From Thetidibacter halocola (GTDB taxonomy: Bacteria > Pseudomonadota > Alphaproteobacteria > Rhodobacterales > Rhodobacteraceae): a stretch of 64,000 bases of DNA. This document shows positions 1 to 14,795 of this stretch, piece by piece. Numbering within the stretch: the stretch's first letter is position 1; each line of letters opens with the position of its first letter. The position numbers were made by a program, and so were the translations under genes. The DNA lies in NCBI RefSeq assembly GCF_018224955.1, contig NZ_JAGTUU010000002.1, forward strand, positions 310,001 through 374,000. The letters run 5' to 3'. The notes beneath the pieces are model-generated. The model made no database searches and had not been told where the DNA came from. It saw nothing but the letters and a program-made list of their open reading frames with translations.

Positions 1-6558
<6,558 letters not shown>

Positions 6559-6559
<1 letters not shown>

Positions 6560-7260
6560 TGTTGGACCGTGCGCCCATCGAGACCGCGCGCAACTATGAC
6601 GCGACGCGCAACCGGGTGGAACACTATTTCGACCGGACGGCGACGCGCGTCTGGGAGCGGCTGACCTCGGATGCGCCGGTGTCGCGCATCCGCGAGACGG
6701 TGCGCCAGGGGCGCGATCGGATGCGGGCGCTGATGCTGTCGGCGCTGCCCGCCGACCTGAGAGGCGCGCGCATCCTTGACGCCGGTTGCGGCGCCGGGCC
6801 CACCACGATCGAACTGGCCGAGCGCGGCGCCGACGTGATGGCTGTCGACATCTCTCCGAGCCTCGTCGGGATCGCCGAGCGGCGCCTGCCGGATCACCTG
6901 CGCGACCGCGTGACATTCGCCAGCGGCGACATGCTGTCGGCGCAACTGGGCCATTTCGACCATGTGATCGCGATGGACAGCCTGATCTACTACACGGAAA
7001 CCGATATCCGCGAGGCGCTGGATGCTCTGGGCGCGCGCACCTGCGGGTCGGTCGTGTTCACGGTCGCGCCGCGCACACCGCTGCTGATGACGATGTGGTA
7101 TGCGGGCAAGGCCTTTCCCCGGTCGGACCGGTCGCCGGTCATGATTCCGCACGGCCCGGCGCGGCTGGCTCAGGCGGTTCGGGATGTCGGAAAGATCCGC
7201 GATCTTGGCCGCGTGACCAGCGGGTTCTACATCTCGCAGGCGCTGGAGTTCCGGGCATGA
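6559..7260 (+). CDS. bchM: Magnesium protoporphyrin IX methyltransferase
   Basis: 233 residues. ATG 6559 shares its A with the bchL TGA; the TTG one codon earlier is less likely. It transfers a methyl group from S-adenosylmethionine to the ring C propionate of Mg-protoporphyrin IX. The SAM-binding motif I is visible as ILDAGCGAGPTTIELA at about residues 72-87, followed by VMAVDISPSLV (motif II region) and HFDHVIAMDSLIYY. The C-terminal part carries the family-typical PRTPLLMTMWYAGKAFPRSDRSP. It overlaps lhaA by four bases (ATGA). Confidence 0.93.
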
Positions 7261-8687
7261 TCGTCAGCCGCGCCCAGATTGCACGGGTTTCGGGGCGGCT
7301 GCTGCCGTTCTCGGATGCGGCGTCGGACGACCTGCCGTTGAAGCAACTGCTGCGCCTGGCGCTGTTCCAGGTGTCGGTGGGCATGGCGGGCGTCATGCTG
7401 TTGGGCACGCTGAACCGCGTGATGATCGTCGAGCTTTCGGTGCCCGCCACGCTGGTCGCCATCATGATTGCGCTGCCGGTTCTGATCGCGCCGTTCCGCG
7501 CGTTGCTGGGCTTCAAATCGGACAACCACCGGTCCGCCATCGGGTGGAAGCGTATTCCCTATCTCTGGTTCGGCACGCTCTGGCAGATGGGCGGCCTTGC
7601 CATCATGCCGTCCTGCCTGCTGGTTTTGGGCGGCGATGTCACCCACGAGGTGCCCTTTGCCGGTGAGGTTCTGGCGGCGCTGGCCTTCATCATGACGGGC
7701 CTCGGCATGCACATGACCCAGACCGCGGGCCTGGCGCTGGCCGCCGACCGCGCGACAGAGGAAACGCGGCCGCGGGTTGTTGCGCTGCTTTACGTGATGT
7801 TCCTGATCGGCATGGGTCTGTCGGCCATCGTGATCGGCTGGCTGCTGCGCGACTTCTCTGGCCTTCTGCTGATCCAGGTGGTGCAGGGCACGGCGGTCGT
7901 GACCGTGGTGCTGAACGTGACCGCGCTGTGGCGGCAAGAGCGCGTGCGCCCGATGACCAAGGAAGAGCGTGAGGCGCCGCCGCCGTCCTTCCGCGAGGCC
8001 TGGGCCGACCTGACCCGTGGCGGCACGGCGGGTCGGCTGCTGGCGGTGGTGTTCCTCGGCACGATGGCCTTCAACATGCAGGACGTTCTGCTGGAGCCTT
8101 ATGGCGGGCAGATCCTAGGCCTGTCGGTCTCGGCCACCACGCTGCTGACGGCGGGCTGGGCGGCGGGTGCGCTGACGGGTTTCGCGCTGGCGGCGCGCTG
8201 GCTGAAATCCGGGCTCAGCCCCTATCGCATGGCGGGCCGTGGCCTGCTGGCGGGGGTCGCGGCCTTCAGCGCGGTGATCTTTGCCTCGCCGTTGGACTCG
8301 ACCACGATCTTCTTTGCCGGCGCCATCCTGATCGGTTTTGGCGGCGGGCTGTTCGCGGTCTCGACCCTGACGGCGGCGATGACCATGCCGGATACCGACA
8401 AGGCCGGAAAGGGCCTGGCGCTGGGCGCCTGGGGCGCGGCGCAGGCCACGGCAGCGGGCCTGTCGACCCTGATCGGCGGCGGCCTGCGCGACGGCGTCAA
8501 CCAGGTCGCCCTTTCGGGCGCCTGGGGCGAGGCGCTGAACGATCCCGCCACCGGCTACTCCGTCGTCTACCATACCGAGATCGGGCTGCTGTTCGTGACG
8601 CTTGTCGCGCTGGGTCCGCTCCTGTCCCGCACACGCCAAACAACCACGAAACCGACAGGGCTGGGCCTTGCCGATTTCCCCACCTGA
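7257..8687 (+). CDS. lhaA: LhaA, PucC-family light-harvesting 1 assembly protein
   Basis: 476 residues from ATG 7257, which overlaps the bchM stop. It is a polytopic inner-membrane protein of the major facilitator superfamily (PUCC branch) with about 12 hydrophobic segments. Family-typical text includes FQVSVGMAGVMLLGTLNRVM at residues 40-59, then RALLGFKSDNHRSAIGWKRI and PYLWFGTLWQMGG. LhaA promotes assembly of the core light-harvesting complex around the reaction centre, possibly by delivering bacteriochlorophyll; that role comes from Rhodobacter work. Position between bchM and puhA is the standard purple-bacterial order, which separates it from pucC proper. Confidence 0.92.
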   Translation: MIVSRAQIARVSGRLLPFSDAASDDLPLKQLLRLALFQVSVGMAGVMLLGTLNRVMIVELSVPATLVAIMIALPVLIAPFRALLGFKSDNHRSAIGWKRIPYLWFGTLWQMGGLAIMPSCLLVLGGDVTHEVPFAGEVLAALAFIMTGLGMHMTQTAGLALAADRATEETRPRVVALLYVMFLIGMGLSAIVIGWLLRDFSGLLLIQVVQGTAVVTVVLNVTALWRQERVRPMTKEEREAPPPSFREAWADLTRGGTAGRLLAVVFLGTMAFNMQDVLLEPYGGQILGLSVSATTLLTAGWAAGALTGFALAARWLKSGLSPYRMAGRGLLAGVAAFSAVIFASPLDSTTIFFAGAILIGFGGGLFAVSTLTAAMTMPDTDKAGKGLALGAWGAAQATAAGLSTLIGGGLRDGVNQVALSGAWGEALNDPATGYSVVYHTEIGLLFVTLVALGPLLSRTRQTTTKPTGLGLADFPT

Positions 8688-8714
8688 CCAAGGCCCAACA
8701 CGGAGGATAGACCC

Positions 8715-9497
8715 ATGGTCGAAGACTACATCATAGGAAACCTGGACCTGGCGAGTATCTCGCTCTGGCTTTTCTTCTTCTTCTTCGTCGGCCTCGTGAT
8801 CTGGATCCAGCGCGAGAACCAGCGCGAGGGCTATCCCCTGATGGACGAGGACGGCACGCAGGCCGATGCCGGGGGCGTGTTCCCCGTCCCGTCCGACAAG
8901 ACCTTCAAGCTGCCGCATGGCCGGGGTGAATACACCGTGCCGTCGGGCCAGACCCCCGAGCGCGGCGATATCGACAGCCTGCTCGAGGCGACGAATGGCG
9001 CCGGTGGGTTTCCCTATGTGCCAAAGGGCGATCCGCTGGCCTCGGGCGTGGGCCCCGCAAGCTGGGCGCCGCGCCGGGACGAGCCGGAACTGGACGGCAA
9101 GGGCCACCCCAAGATCGTGCCGATGTCCAAGCTGGACAGCTTCTCGGTCGCGGCGGGGCGTGATCCGCGCGGGCTGCCGGTGGTGGCCGCGGACGGCGCC
9201 ATCGTGGGCATGGTCAGCGACATGTGGGTGGACGAGCCGGAACAGATGGTCCGCTACCTCGAATACACGCTGGACGGCGAATACGGCGCGGGCTCGCGCC
9301 TGGTGCCGCTGACGCTGGCGCGCATCCTGCGCGACCGCGTCCAGGTCCACTCGCTCTATGGCAAGCACTTTGCCGGCGTACCGACGATCAAGGCGCCGAC
9401 GCAGGTGACCAAGCTCGAGGAAGAGAAGATCTCTGCCTACTACGGCGGCGGCAAGCTTTATGCCGACGAGTCCCGGCTGGAGCCGCAGCTGGGCTGA
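8715..9497 (+). CDS. puhA: Photosynthetic reaction centre H subunit
   Basis: 260 residues, as expected for PuhA. It has one N-terminal transmembrane helix (about residues 12-31, including SLWLFFFFFVGLVIWIQREN) followed by a cytoplasmic beta-barrel domain that caps the L/M core and tunes proton transfer to QB. EGYPLMDEDG after the helix and VVAADGAIVGMVSDMWVDEP at about 157-176 are typical. A clear ribosome binding site (CGGAGGA, 8701-8707) precedes the ATG. A strong GC hairpin follows the gene. The L and M subunits (puf operon) are not in this window. Confidence 0.95.
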   Translation: MVEDYIIGNLDLASISLWLFFFFFVGLVIWIQRENQREGYPLMDEDGTQADAGGVFPVPSDKTFKLPHGRGEYTVPSGQTPERGDIDSLLEATNGAGGFPYVPKGDPLASGVGPASWAPRRDEPELDGKGHPKIVPMSKLDSFSVAAGRDPRGLPVVAADGAIVGMVSDMWVDEPEQMVRYLEYTLDGEYGAGSRLVPLTLARILRDRVQVHSLYGKHFAGVPTIKAPTQVTKLEEEKISAYYGGGKLYADESRLEPQLG

Positions 9498-9506
9498 TGA
9501 CGACCC

Positions 9507-9538
9507 GGGGCGCGGCGGACGATCCTGCCCGCCGCCCC
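9507..9538 (+). promoter_or_regulatory. GC-rich hairpin between puhA and puhB
   Basis: GGGGC (9507-9511) pairs with GCCCC (9534-9538) and GGCGG (9514-9518) with CCGCC (9529-9533), leaving a two-base bulge and a loop of about 10 bases. Only two Ts follow, so it is not a classic intrinsic terminator. It could protect the 3' end of puhA mRNA or attenuate transcription so that the structural H subunit is made in excess over its assembly factors. That role is inference. Confidence 0.5.
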
Positions 9539-9564
9539 TTCACGAAAGAATCGGGGGGTAACCG

Positions 9565-10200
9565 ATGAGCCATGACGATTTCGCAACCGAACCGGTCCCG
9601 GGCCTGCCGGAGCTGCCGCCCGAGGGTGAGCACATTCTCTGGCAGGGACGCCCCGACTGGTGGCGGCTGTCCTGGGAGGCGCTAAGCCTGCCCTGGGTTG
9701 CCGGATACTTCATCTTCCTCGCGCTCTGGCGCCTTGTTTCGGTGATCGACCTGATGCCGCTGGGCCAGGCGATCGGCGCGGCGCTGCCCTTCCTGGTCCT
9801 TGGCGGCATCGTCATCGCCGCGCTGATGCTGGTGGGCTACATCCAGGCGCGCACGACGCTGTATACCGTCACCAACCGGCGCATCGCCATGCGGATCGGC
9901 GCGGCGCTGACCGTGACGTTGAACCTGCCTTACACGCAGGTGTCGAACGCGGCACTGTCGCTGCGCAAGGGTGGCACGGGAACGATCGCGCTCGAGGCGT
10001 CGGGCAAGCTGCCGCTGGGCTATGCGATGTGCTGGCCGCATGTGCGGCCCTGGCACATCCTCAGCCCGCAACCGGCGCTGCGCTGCATCCCCGAGGCCGA
10101 GAAGGTCGCGCGCATGATCGCGGACTCGGCCGAGGCGCGCGTGTCGATGCCGCAGGTCGTGCGGCGCCAGCCGGGCATCGCCCCGGTCGCGGCGGAGTGA
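9565..10200 (+). CDS. puhB: Photosynthetic complex assembly protein PuhB
   Basis: 211 residues. The product opens with a soluble segment containing LPPEGEHILWQGRPDWWRL, then has hydrophobic helices (about residues 45-65 and 72-92) and a PH-like domain (YTVTNRRIAMRIGAALTVTL, then QVSNAALSLRKGGTGTIAL). In Rhodobacter capsulatus PuhB supports reaction-centre assembly with a secondary effect on LH1. GGGGGG (9552-9557) before ATG 9565 serves as the ribosome binding site. The gene sits directly after puhA, as in other purple bacteria. Confidence 0.9.
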   Translation: MSHDDFATEPVPGLPELPPEGEHILWQGRPDWWRLSWEALSLPWVAGYFIFLALWRLVSVIDLMPLGQAIGAALPFLVLGGIVIAALMLVGYIQARTTLYTVTNRRIAMRIGAALTVTLNLPYTQVSNAALSLRKGGTGTIALEASGKLPLGYAMCWPHVRPWHILSPQPALRCIPEAEKVARMIADSAEARVSMPQVVRRQPGIAPVAAE

Positions 10201-10205
10201 GGGCG

Positions 10206-10670
10206 ATGGAACAGACGAAACCCCGCATCTACGTTGCCTCCGACAGGGACGTTGTTCCCCGCCGCATGGTGCGTGCGATGTTCGGGCTGGTGATGCTGTG
10301 CCTGATCCTGGTCAGCGCCCATGTCTGGACTGGCCAGCCTGTCAACTCGGCCCCGCCGGAAAGCCCGGTCAAGGCCGAGCGAGTCATCCACCTGACCGGC
10401 GCGATGTCGGGCGCCGCAACAGTGCGTGCCGAGGACGGCACGCTGATCGTCGAGCTGTCCCCCGAAGAGGGCGGGTTCCTGTCGGGCATCTGGCGGGTTC
10501 TGCAACGTGAAAGAACGAAGGCGCGGGTCGCGCTGGACGGACCCGTCATCGTCCGCGCCTTCGAAAACGGCCGCATGGCCATCACCGATCCCAGCACCGG
10601 ATGGAGCGCGGATCTCATGGGCTTCGGCCAGGACAACGCGGCAGCCTTCGCCAAGCTGCTGCTCGATTGA
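10206..10670 (+). CDS. puhC: Photosynthetic complex assembly protein PuhC
   Basis: 154 residues from ATG 10206, five bases after the puhB stop. One membrane anchor is visible at about residues 21-42 (MVRAMFGLVMLCLILVSAHV), with the remainder likely periplasmic. The C-terminal half shows typical PuhC features: ALDGPVIVRAFENGRMAITD and a DPSTGWSADLMGFG tail. PuhC is implicated in organising the reaction centre-LH1 core complex. The frame could be extended far upstream through puhB but the conserved protein begins at this methionine. Confidence 0.88.
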   Translation: MEQTKPRIYVASDRDVVPRRMVRAMFGLVMLCLILVSAHVWTGQPVNSAPPESPVKAERVIHLTGAMSGAATVRAEDGTLIVELSPEEGGFLSGIWRVLQRERTKARVALDGPVIVRAFENGRMAITDPSTGWSADLMGFGQDNAAAFAKLLLD

Positions 10671-10683
10671 TGGGAGAAAAGAT

Positions 10684-10980
10684 ATGGGACTGCTGACACG
10701 CGAGATCGAGAAGGTGCCCTGCACCGTCGAGATCAGCCACAAGTTCGAAAGCCTGCATGCGCATGTGCGCTTCAACGACGGATCGGTCATCTATCCAGGT
10801 GACGAGGTCAAGGTGCAGGGCCCCGAGATCATGGCGCCTTTCGGCGAGATCGTGATCGAGGACCGCGAGGCGGTGATCGTCCGCGCATCCAAGCTGGAAC
10901 GCCTCTGGACCCGCCTGACCGGCGATCTCGAGGTGATGGAGCTGTGTGAATTCTCGTTCTCCGAGGAGGTGACGCTATGA
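10684..10980 (+). CDS. Uncharacterised 98-aa protein of the photosynthesis operon
   Basis: 98 residues from ATG 10684, with GGGAGA (10671-10676) as ribosome binding site. The stop overlaps the acsF start (ATGA). The protein is soluble, with no signal or membrane segment, and looks like a small beta-rich fold: an N-terminal TVEISHKFESLHAHV stretch, then PGDEVKVQGPEIMAPFGEIV and an acidic end (ELCEFSFSEEVTL). I recall a gene of about this size between puhC and acsF in related phototrophs but know no assigned function. Its position suggests a role in the aerobic cyclase step or complex assembly; that is inference only. Confidence 0.8.
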   Translation: MGLLTREIEKVPCTVEISHKFESLHAHVRFNDGSVIYPGDEVKVQGPEIMAPFGEIVIEDREAVIVRASKLERLWTRLTGDLEVMELCEFSFSEEVTL

Positions 10981-12107
10981 ACGCCCCGACCATGCCCAAG
11001 CACACCGCGGATGCCACCACCGTCGAGGAAGGCCTGGCCATCCAGGAGGAACAGGCCAAGCTGGACAGCAAGTTCGCCACCGACGTGGCGATGCAGAACA
11101 CGCTGCTGACCCCGCGCTTCTACACCACCGATTTCGACGAGATGGACGCGATCGATGTTTCCTCGGTCCGCAAGGACTGGGACGAGTTGATCGACGAGAT
11201 GGAAGCGGACCCGAACAAGGGCCATTTCCGTAAGAACGAGGACTGGGACCATGTCGACTGGGACAACATGGAGCCGGGCCTGCGGAAGGAATTCATCGAT
11301 TTCCTGATTTCCTCCTGCACCGCCGAATTCTCGGGCTGCGTCCTCTACAAGGAGATGAAGCGGCGCGGCAAGAACGGTGACATCGTGCAGCTGTTCCAGT
11401 TGATGGCGCGGGACGAGGCACGGCATGCCGGTTTCATCAACGACGCGCTGCGCGAAGCGGGTGTGGCGGTGAACCTGGGCTTCCTGACGCAGAAGAAGAA
11501 ATACACCTACTTCCGGCCTAAGTTCATCTACTACGCCACCTACCTGTCGGAAAAGATCGGCTACGCCCGCTACATCACGATCTTCCGCCACCTTCAGGCG
11601 AACCCGGATCACCGGTTCCACCCGATCTTCAAGTGGTTCGAGGAATGGTGCAACGATGAGTTCCGCCACGGCGAGGCATTCGCCCTGCTGATGAAGACCG
11701 ACCCCAAGCTGACCAGCGGTGTGAACGTGTTCTGGATCAAGTTCTTCCTGACCGCGGTCTACGCCACGATGTATGTCCGCGACCACCAGCGGCCGGCCTT
11801 CCACGAGGCGCTGGGCGTCGATCCGGACTGGTATGCGCACGAGGTCTATACAAAGACCAGCAAGCTGTCCGAGCAGATATTCCCGATCACGCTGGATATC
11901 GACCATCCGCGCTGGCAGACGAACCTGGAACGGCTACAGCGCGCCAACGTGCAGATCGACGCGGCCAAGAAGCGCGGCGGGGTCGGCGGAAAGCTGAGCC
12001 AGATGGCGGGGTCCGCCAAGGCCGCGCTTGCCTTTGTCTCGCTCTACACGATCCCGGCGAAGAAGCATGCGGTGCCGGTCAGCACTCGTCTGCAGCCGGC
12101 CTACTGA
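10977..12107 (+). CDS. acsF: Aerobic Mg-protoporphyrin IX monomethyl ester cyclase
   Basis: 376 residues. AcsF is the oxygen-dependent diiron enzyme that forms the isocyclic E ring, giving 3,8-divinyl protochlorophyllide. Diiron ligand motifs are present: Glu117 (AEFSG), DEARH at 146-150 and EEWCNDEFRHGE at 222-233. The first 40 residues are hydrophilic and variable. The ATG overlaps the stop of the 98-aa gene, so the two are probably translationally coupled. Having the aerobic cyclase here, with no bchE in the window, fits an aerobic anoxygenic phototroph, although bchE could lie elsewhere. Confidence 0.95.
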   Translation: MNAPTMPKHTADATTVEEGLAIQEEQAKLDSKFATDVAMQNTLLTPRFYTTDFDEMDAIDVSSVRKDWDELIDEMEADPNKGHFRKNEDWDHVDWDNMEPGLRKEFIDFLISSCTAEFSGCVLYKEMKRRGKNGDIVQLFQLMARDEARHAGFINDALREAGVAVNLGFLTQKKKYTYFRPKFIYYATYLSEKIGYARYITIFRHLQANPDHRFHPIFKWFEEWCNDEFRHGEAFALLMKTDPKLTSGVNVFWIKFFLTAVYATMYVRDHQRPAFHEALGVDPDWYAHEVYTKTSKLSEQIFPITLDIDHPRWQTNLERLQRANVQIDAAKKRGGVGGKLSQMAGSAKAALAFVSLYTIPAKKHAVPVSTRLQPAY

Positions 12108-12119
12108 CGATACCGGCGG

Positions 12120-12170
12120 GACCGGGGGCCAGCCCCCGGACCCCCGGAGTTTACCTGGCAAGATGAAGGA
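12120..12170 (+). repeat. Palindromic repeat, copy C, between acsF and puhE
   Basis: CCGGGGG-CCAG-CCCCCGG (12122-12139) forms a perfect seven-base-pair hairpin. The conserved tail CCCCCGGAGTTTACCTGGCA plus AGATGAAGGA follows (12141-12170). The tail matches copy D before recF (GGAGTTTAC, then TGGCAAGATGAAGG after allowing one indel). It ends seven bases before the GTG start of puhE, so its purine-rich end (AAGGA) probably serves as the puhE ribosome binding site. Confidence 0.7.
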
Positions 12171-12176
12171 CAAGAC

Positions 12177-12992
12177 GTGCTGAACGACCCCTGGATCGCC
12201 GCCCTCGTGGCCCTGTTTCTCTGGTGGTTTTCCACCGGGGCGATCCTTGTGGCGGTGCGCATCGCCGACCGGCGCGGGTTGCGGGCCGGTCACATGGCGA
12301 CTGTCGCGGCGCTGCCGATGCTGGGCCTTGGCGTCTGGGGAATCGCGGCTACGGCGGACCACGCCACGCCCGGCGCGGTCTACCACGCCTTCCTGTCGGC
12401 GCTGGCGATCTGGGGCTGGATCGAGATGGCATTCCTGACCGGCACGATTACCGGGCCGAACCGCATGGTCTTGCGGCGCGGCGTGGCGGAATGGGAACGC
12501 TTCATCCGGGCCTGGGGCACCATCGCCTACCACGAGATCCTGCTGACGGGCGCGACCATCGCGCTGGGCCTGTTCCTGTGGGACGCTGCAAATCCCTTCG
12601 GCTTCCTGACCTTCGCGCTGCTGTTCGCGGCGCGGGTGTCGGCCAAGCTGAACCTGTTCCTTGGCGTGCCGAAGATCAACACCGAATTCTTGCCGGCTGC
12701 GCTGGCGCATCTGCCCAGCCATTTCCGCCACGCCCGGCTGAACTGGCTGTTTCCGATTTCGATCACCGGGTTGACCCTGGCGGTCGGTTGCTGGCTGGCG
12801 CTGGTTGCCACCAGCGAACACCTGTCCGGCACGATCGGCTTTTCGCTTCTGTCGGCGATGACGGCCCTTGCTCTGCTCGAGCACTGGTTCATGGTCCTGC
12901 CCTTGCCGGACGAGAAACTCTGGCGCTGGATGTTGCCCGCGCCCAAACCTGAAATGACAAAGACGACGACGGAGGACGCTCATGGACTTTGA
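12177..12992 (+). CDS. puhE: Photosynthetic complex assembly protein PuhE
   Basis: 271 residues from GTG 12177. The protein is strongly hydrophobic with about seven membrane segments, beginning at [20 protein letters not shown]. Family-typical pieces are [20 protein letters not shown] and [19 protein letters not shown]. In Rhodobacter capsulatus PuhE affects the transition to phototrophic growth and appears to modulate bacteriochlorophyll production. The ribosome binding site falls in the tail of repeat copy C. The 3' end overlaps hemA by 11 bases. Confidence 0.9.
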   Translation: MLNDPWIAALVALFLWWFSTGAILVAVRIADRRGLRAGHMATVAALPMLGLGVWGIAATADHATPGAVYHAFLSALAIWGWIEMAFLTGTITGPNRMVLRRGVAEWERFIRAWGTIAYHEILLTGATIALGLFLWDAANPFGFLTFALLFAARVSAKLNLFLGVPKINTEFLPAALAHLPSHFRHARLNWLFPISITGLTLAVGCWLALVATSEHLSGTIGFSLLSAMTALALLEHWFMVLPLPDEKLWRWMLPAPKPEMTKTTTEDAHGL

Positions 12993-14196
12993 CAAACTGT
13001 TCAACGCCCAGCTCGATGCCCTGAAGAAAGAGGGTAATTACCGCATCTTCGCAGAGCTGGAGCGGCAGGCAGGCGCCTTTCCCAAGGCACGCAGCCATGA
13101 CGCGGATTGCCCCGAGCAGGTAACGGTCTGGTGTTCCAACGACTATCTCGGCATGGGCCAGCACCCCAAGGTGATCGCGGCCATGCAGGAGGCGGTGGCG
13201 CGCTGCGGCTGCGGCGCCGGCGGAACGCGCAACATCAGCGGCACCAACCACCAGCACAAGTTGCTGGAGGCGGAACTGGCCGACCTGCACCACAAGGAGG
13301 CGGCGTTGCTGTTCACCAGCGGCTATGTCTCGAACTGGGCGGCGCTGTCGACGCTTGGCTCGCGCCTGCCCGACGCGGTGATCCTGTCGGATGCGCTGAA
13401 CCATGCCAGCATGATCGAGGGCATCCGCCACGCGCGCTGCAACAAGGTGATCTGGAAGCACAACGACCCCGAGGACCTGGACCGCAAGCTGGCGGCGCTG
13501 CCCAGCAATACGACCAAGATCGTGGCGTTCGAATCCGTCTACTCGATGGATGGCGACGTCTGCCCGATGCAGGAGATCGTCGAGGTCGCCGAAAAGCACG
13601 GCGCGATGACCTATCTCGACGAGGTGCACGCGGTCGGCATGTATGGCCCGCGCGGTGGCGGCCTGTCCGAAGAGCTGGGGCTGGCGGACCGGATCACGCT
13701 GATCGAGGGCACGCTGGGCAAGGCGTTCGGCGTGGTAGGCGGCTATGTCACCGGTTCCGAGGCGCTGTGCGATTTCATCCGGTCCTTCGCGTCTGGCTTC
13801 ATCTTTACCACGGCGCTGCCGCCGGCGGTCGCGGCGGCGGCCCAGACCTCGATCGCGCATCTCAAGACCTCGGATGTCGAGCGCAAGCGCCAGAAGGAGC
13901 AGGTCGCCAAGCTGCGCAGGCGGCTGACGCAGATCGGCATCCCGCACCTGGACAATCCCAGCCACATCATTCCGGTGATGGTGAAGGATCCGGTGAAATG
14001 CCGCCAGCTGGCCGACATCCTGATGCAGGATTACGGGATATACGTGCAGCCGATCAACTATCCCACGGTGCCCAAGGGGACGGAGCGGCTGCGTTTCACC
14101 CCTGGCCCGCTGCACAGCGATGCCGATATCGACCACCTCGTTATGGCGCTGACAACGCTGTGGAAGCGCTGCGCCGTCGCCCATGCCGTCGCCTAG
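12982..14196 (+). CDS. hemA: 5-aminolevulinate synthase
   Basis: 404 residues, the normal length for alphaproteobacterial ALA synthase. It condenses glycine and succinyl-CoA to 5-aminolevulinate (Shemin pathway), the precursor of heme and bacteriochlorophyll. The pyridoxal phosphate lysine is Lys247 in [10 protein letters not shown]; the cofactor-binding Asp lies in [18 protein letters not shown] (about 213). A glycine-rich [17 protein letters not shown] motif is at about 77-92. CGGAGGA (12970-12976) precedes the ATG, which lies inside the end of puhE. Co-transcription ties precursor supply to pigment synthesis. Confidence 0.95.
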   Translation: MDFDKLFNAQLDALKKEGNYRIFAELERQAGAFPKARSHDADCPEQVTVWCSNDYLGMGQHPKVIAAMQEAVARCGCGAGGTRNISGTNHQHKLLEAELADLHHKEAALLFTSGYVSNWAALSTLGSRLPDAVILSDALNHASMIEGIRHARCNKVIWKHNDPEDLDRKLAALPSNTTKIVAFESVYSMDGDVCPMQEIVEVAEKHGAMTYLDEVHAVGMYGPRGGGLSEELGLADRITLIEGTLGKAFGVVGGYVTGSEALCDFIRSFASGFIFTTALPPAVAAAAQTSIAHLKTSDVERKRQKEQVAKLRRRLTQIGIPHLDNPSHIIPVMVKDPVKCRQLADILMQDYGIYVQPINYPTVPKGTERLRFTPGPLHSDADIDHLVMALTTLWKRCAVAHAVA

Positions 14197-14220
14197 CGCT
14201 TTGGTCGCGGTCTGTTGAGA

Positions 14221-14242
14221 CGGCCCTTGTTGACAAGGGCCG
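14221..14242. promoter_or_regulatory. Inverted repeat upstream of cycA
   Basis: CGGCCCTTGT-TG-ACAAGGGCCG is a perfect ten-base-pair inverted repeat with a two-base centre. It starts 24 bases after the hemA stop and ends 48 bases before the cycA ATG. It has no following T run, and the very small loop argues against a terminator. A TTGACA hexamer (14230-14235) sits across its centre, so it is a candidate operator on the cycA promoter. The regulator is unknown. Confidence 0.5.
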
Positions 14243-14258
14243 TGCTGCGCTACGTAGT
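14230..14258 (+). promoter_or_regulatory. Candidate cycA promoter
   Basis: A consensus -35 element TTGACA (14230-14235) is followed after 17 bases by CGTAGT (14253-14258), a weak -10. TACGTA two bases earlier is an alternative. The -35 lies inside the inverted repeat. The start would fall about 25 bases before the cycA ATG. In Rhodobacter cycA is known to have its own promoters, which agrees with this placement. Confidence 0.35.
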
Positions 14259-14289
14259 GGCCCGGGAGACGTTCAAAGGGAGTCTATCC

Positions 14290-14724
14290 ATGAAACTCAA
14301 GATTGCAGCGGCCCTCGCGGTTGCTTCGCTGGCCACCACCGCCGTCGCCGAAAGCCATGCTGGCAGCGGCGATGTCGCGGCAGGCGAGAAGGAATTTAAC
14401 AAGTGCAAGTCGTGCCACATGATCGTGGCCGATGACGGCACCGAGATCGTCAAGGGCGGTCGTACCGGCCCGAACCTCTATGGCATCATTGGCCGCAAGG
14501 CCGGCAGCGTCGAGGGCTTCAACTACGGCGACTCTCTGGTCGCGGCGGGCGAAAAGGGCCTGGTCTGGGACGAGGCGAGCTTTGTCGCTTACGTGCAGGA
14601 CCCGGCGGCCTTCCTGAAGGAATACACCGGCGATTCCGGTGCACGGTCGAAGATGTCGTTCAAGCTGCGCAAGGGCATGGAAGACGTCTATTCCTACCTC
14701 GTGTCGGTCGGCCCGCAGAGCTGA
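14290..14724 (+). CDS. cycA: Cytochrome c2
   Basis: 144-residue precursor from ATG 14290, with AAAGGGAG (14276-14283) as ribosome binding site. A Sec signal peptide covers about residues 1-20 (LATTAVA cleavage region). The heme c site is Cys39-Lys-Ser-Cys42-His43. TGPNLYGIIGRKAGS and VAYVQDPAAFLKEYTGD are typical of Rhodobacter cytochrome c2, and the axial Met is in ARSKMSFKL. It shuttles electrons in the periplasm from the bc1 complex to the photo-oxidised reaction centre or to the oxidase. Placement directly after hemA repeats the arrangement of R. sphaeroides. Confidence 0.93.
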   Translation: MKLKIAAALAVASLATTAVAESHAGSGDVAAGEKEFNKCKSCHMIVADDGTEIVKGGRTGPNLYGIIGRKAGSVEGFNYGDSLVAAGEKGLVWDEASFVAYVQDPAAFLKEYTGDSGARSKMSFKLRKGMEDVYSYLVSVGPQS

Positions 14725-14744
14725 TCACTGGGCATCGGCAATAC

Positions 14745-14775
14745 AAAAGGCGCACCCTGAGGGGCGCGCCTTTTT
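14745..14775. terminator. Bidirectional intrinsic terminator after cycA
   Basis: AAAAGGCGC (14745-14753) pairs with GCGCCTTTTT (14766-14775), with an inner CCC-TGA-GGG stem. A T run follows on the + strand and the A run serves the - strand. The hairpin lies between the convergent ends of cycA and the polysaccharide export gene. Confidence 0.85.
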
Positions 14776-14795
14776 CGTTGCCATTAAAGAATGCG

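Noticed and set aside
14221-14242. Terminator for hemA
   Set aside because: Two-base centre and no T run; an operator reading is more consistent.
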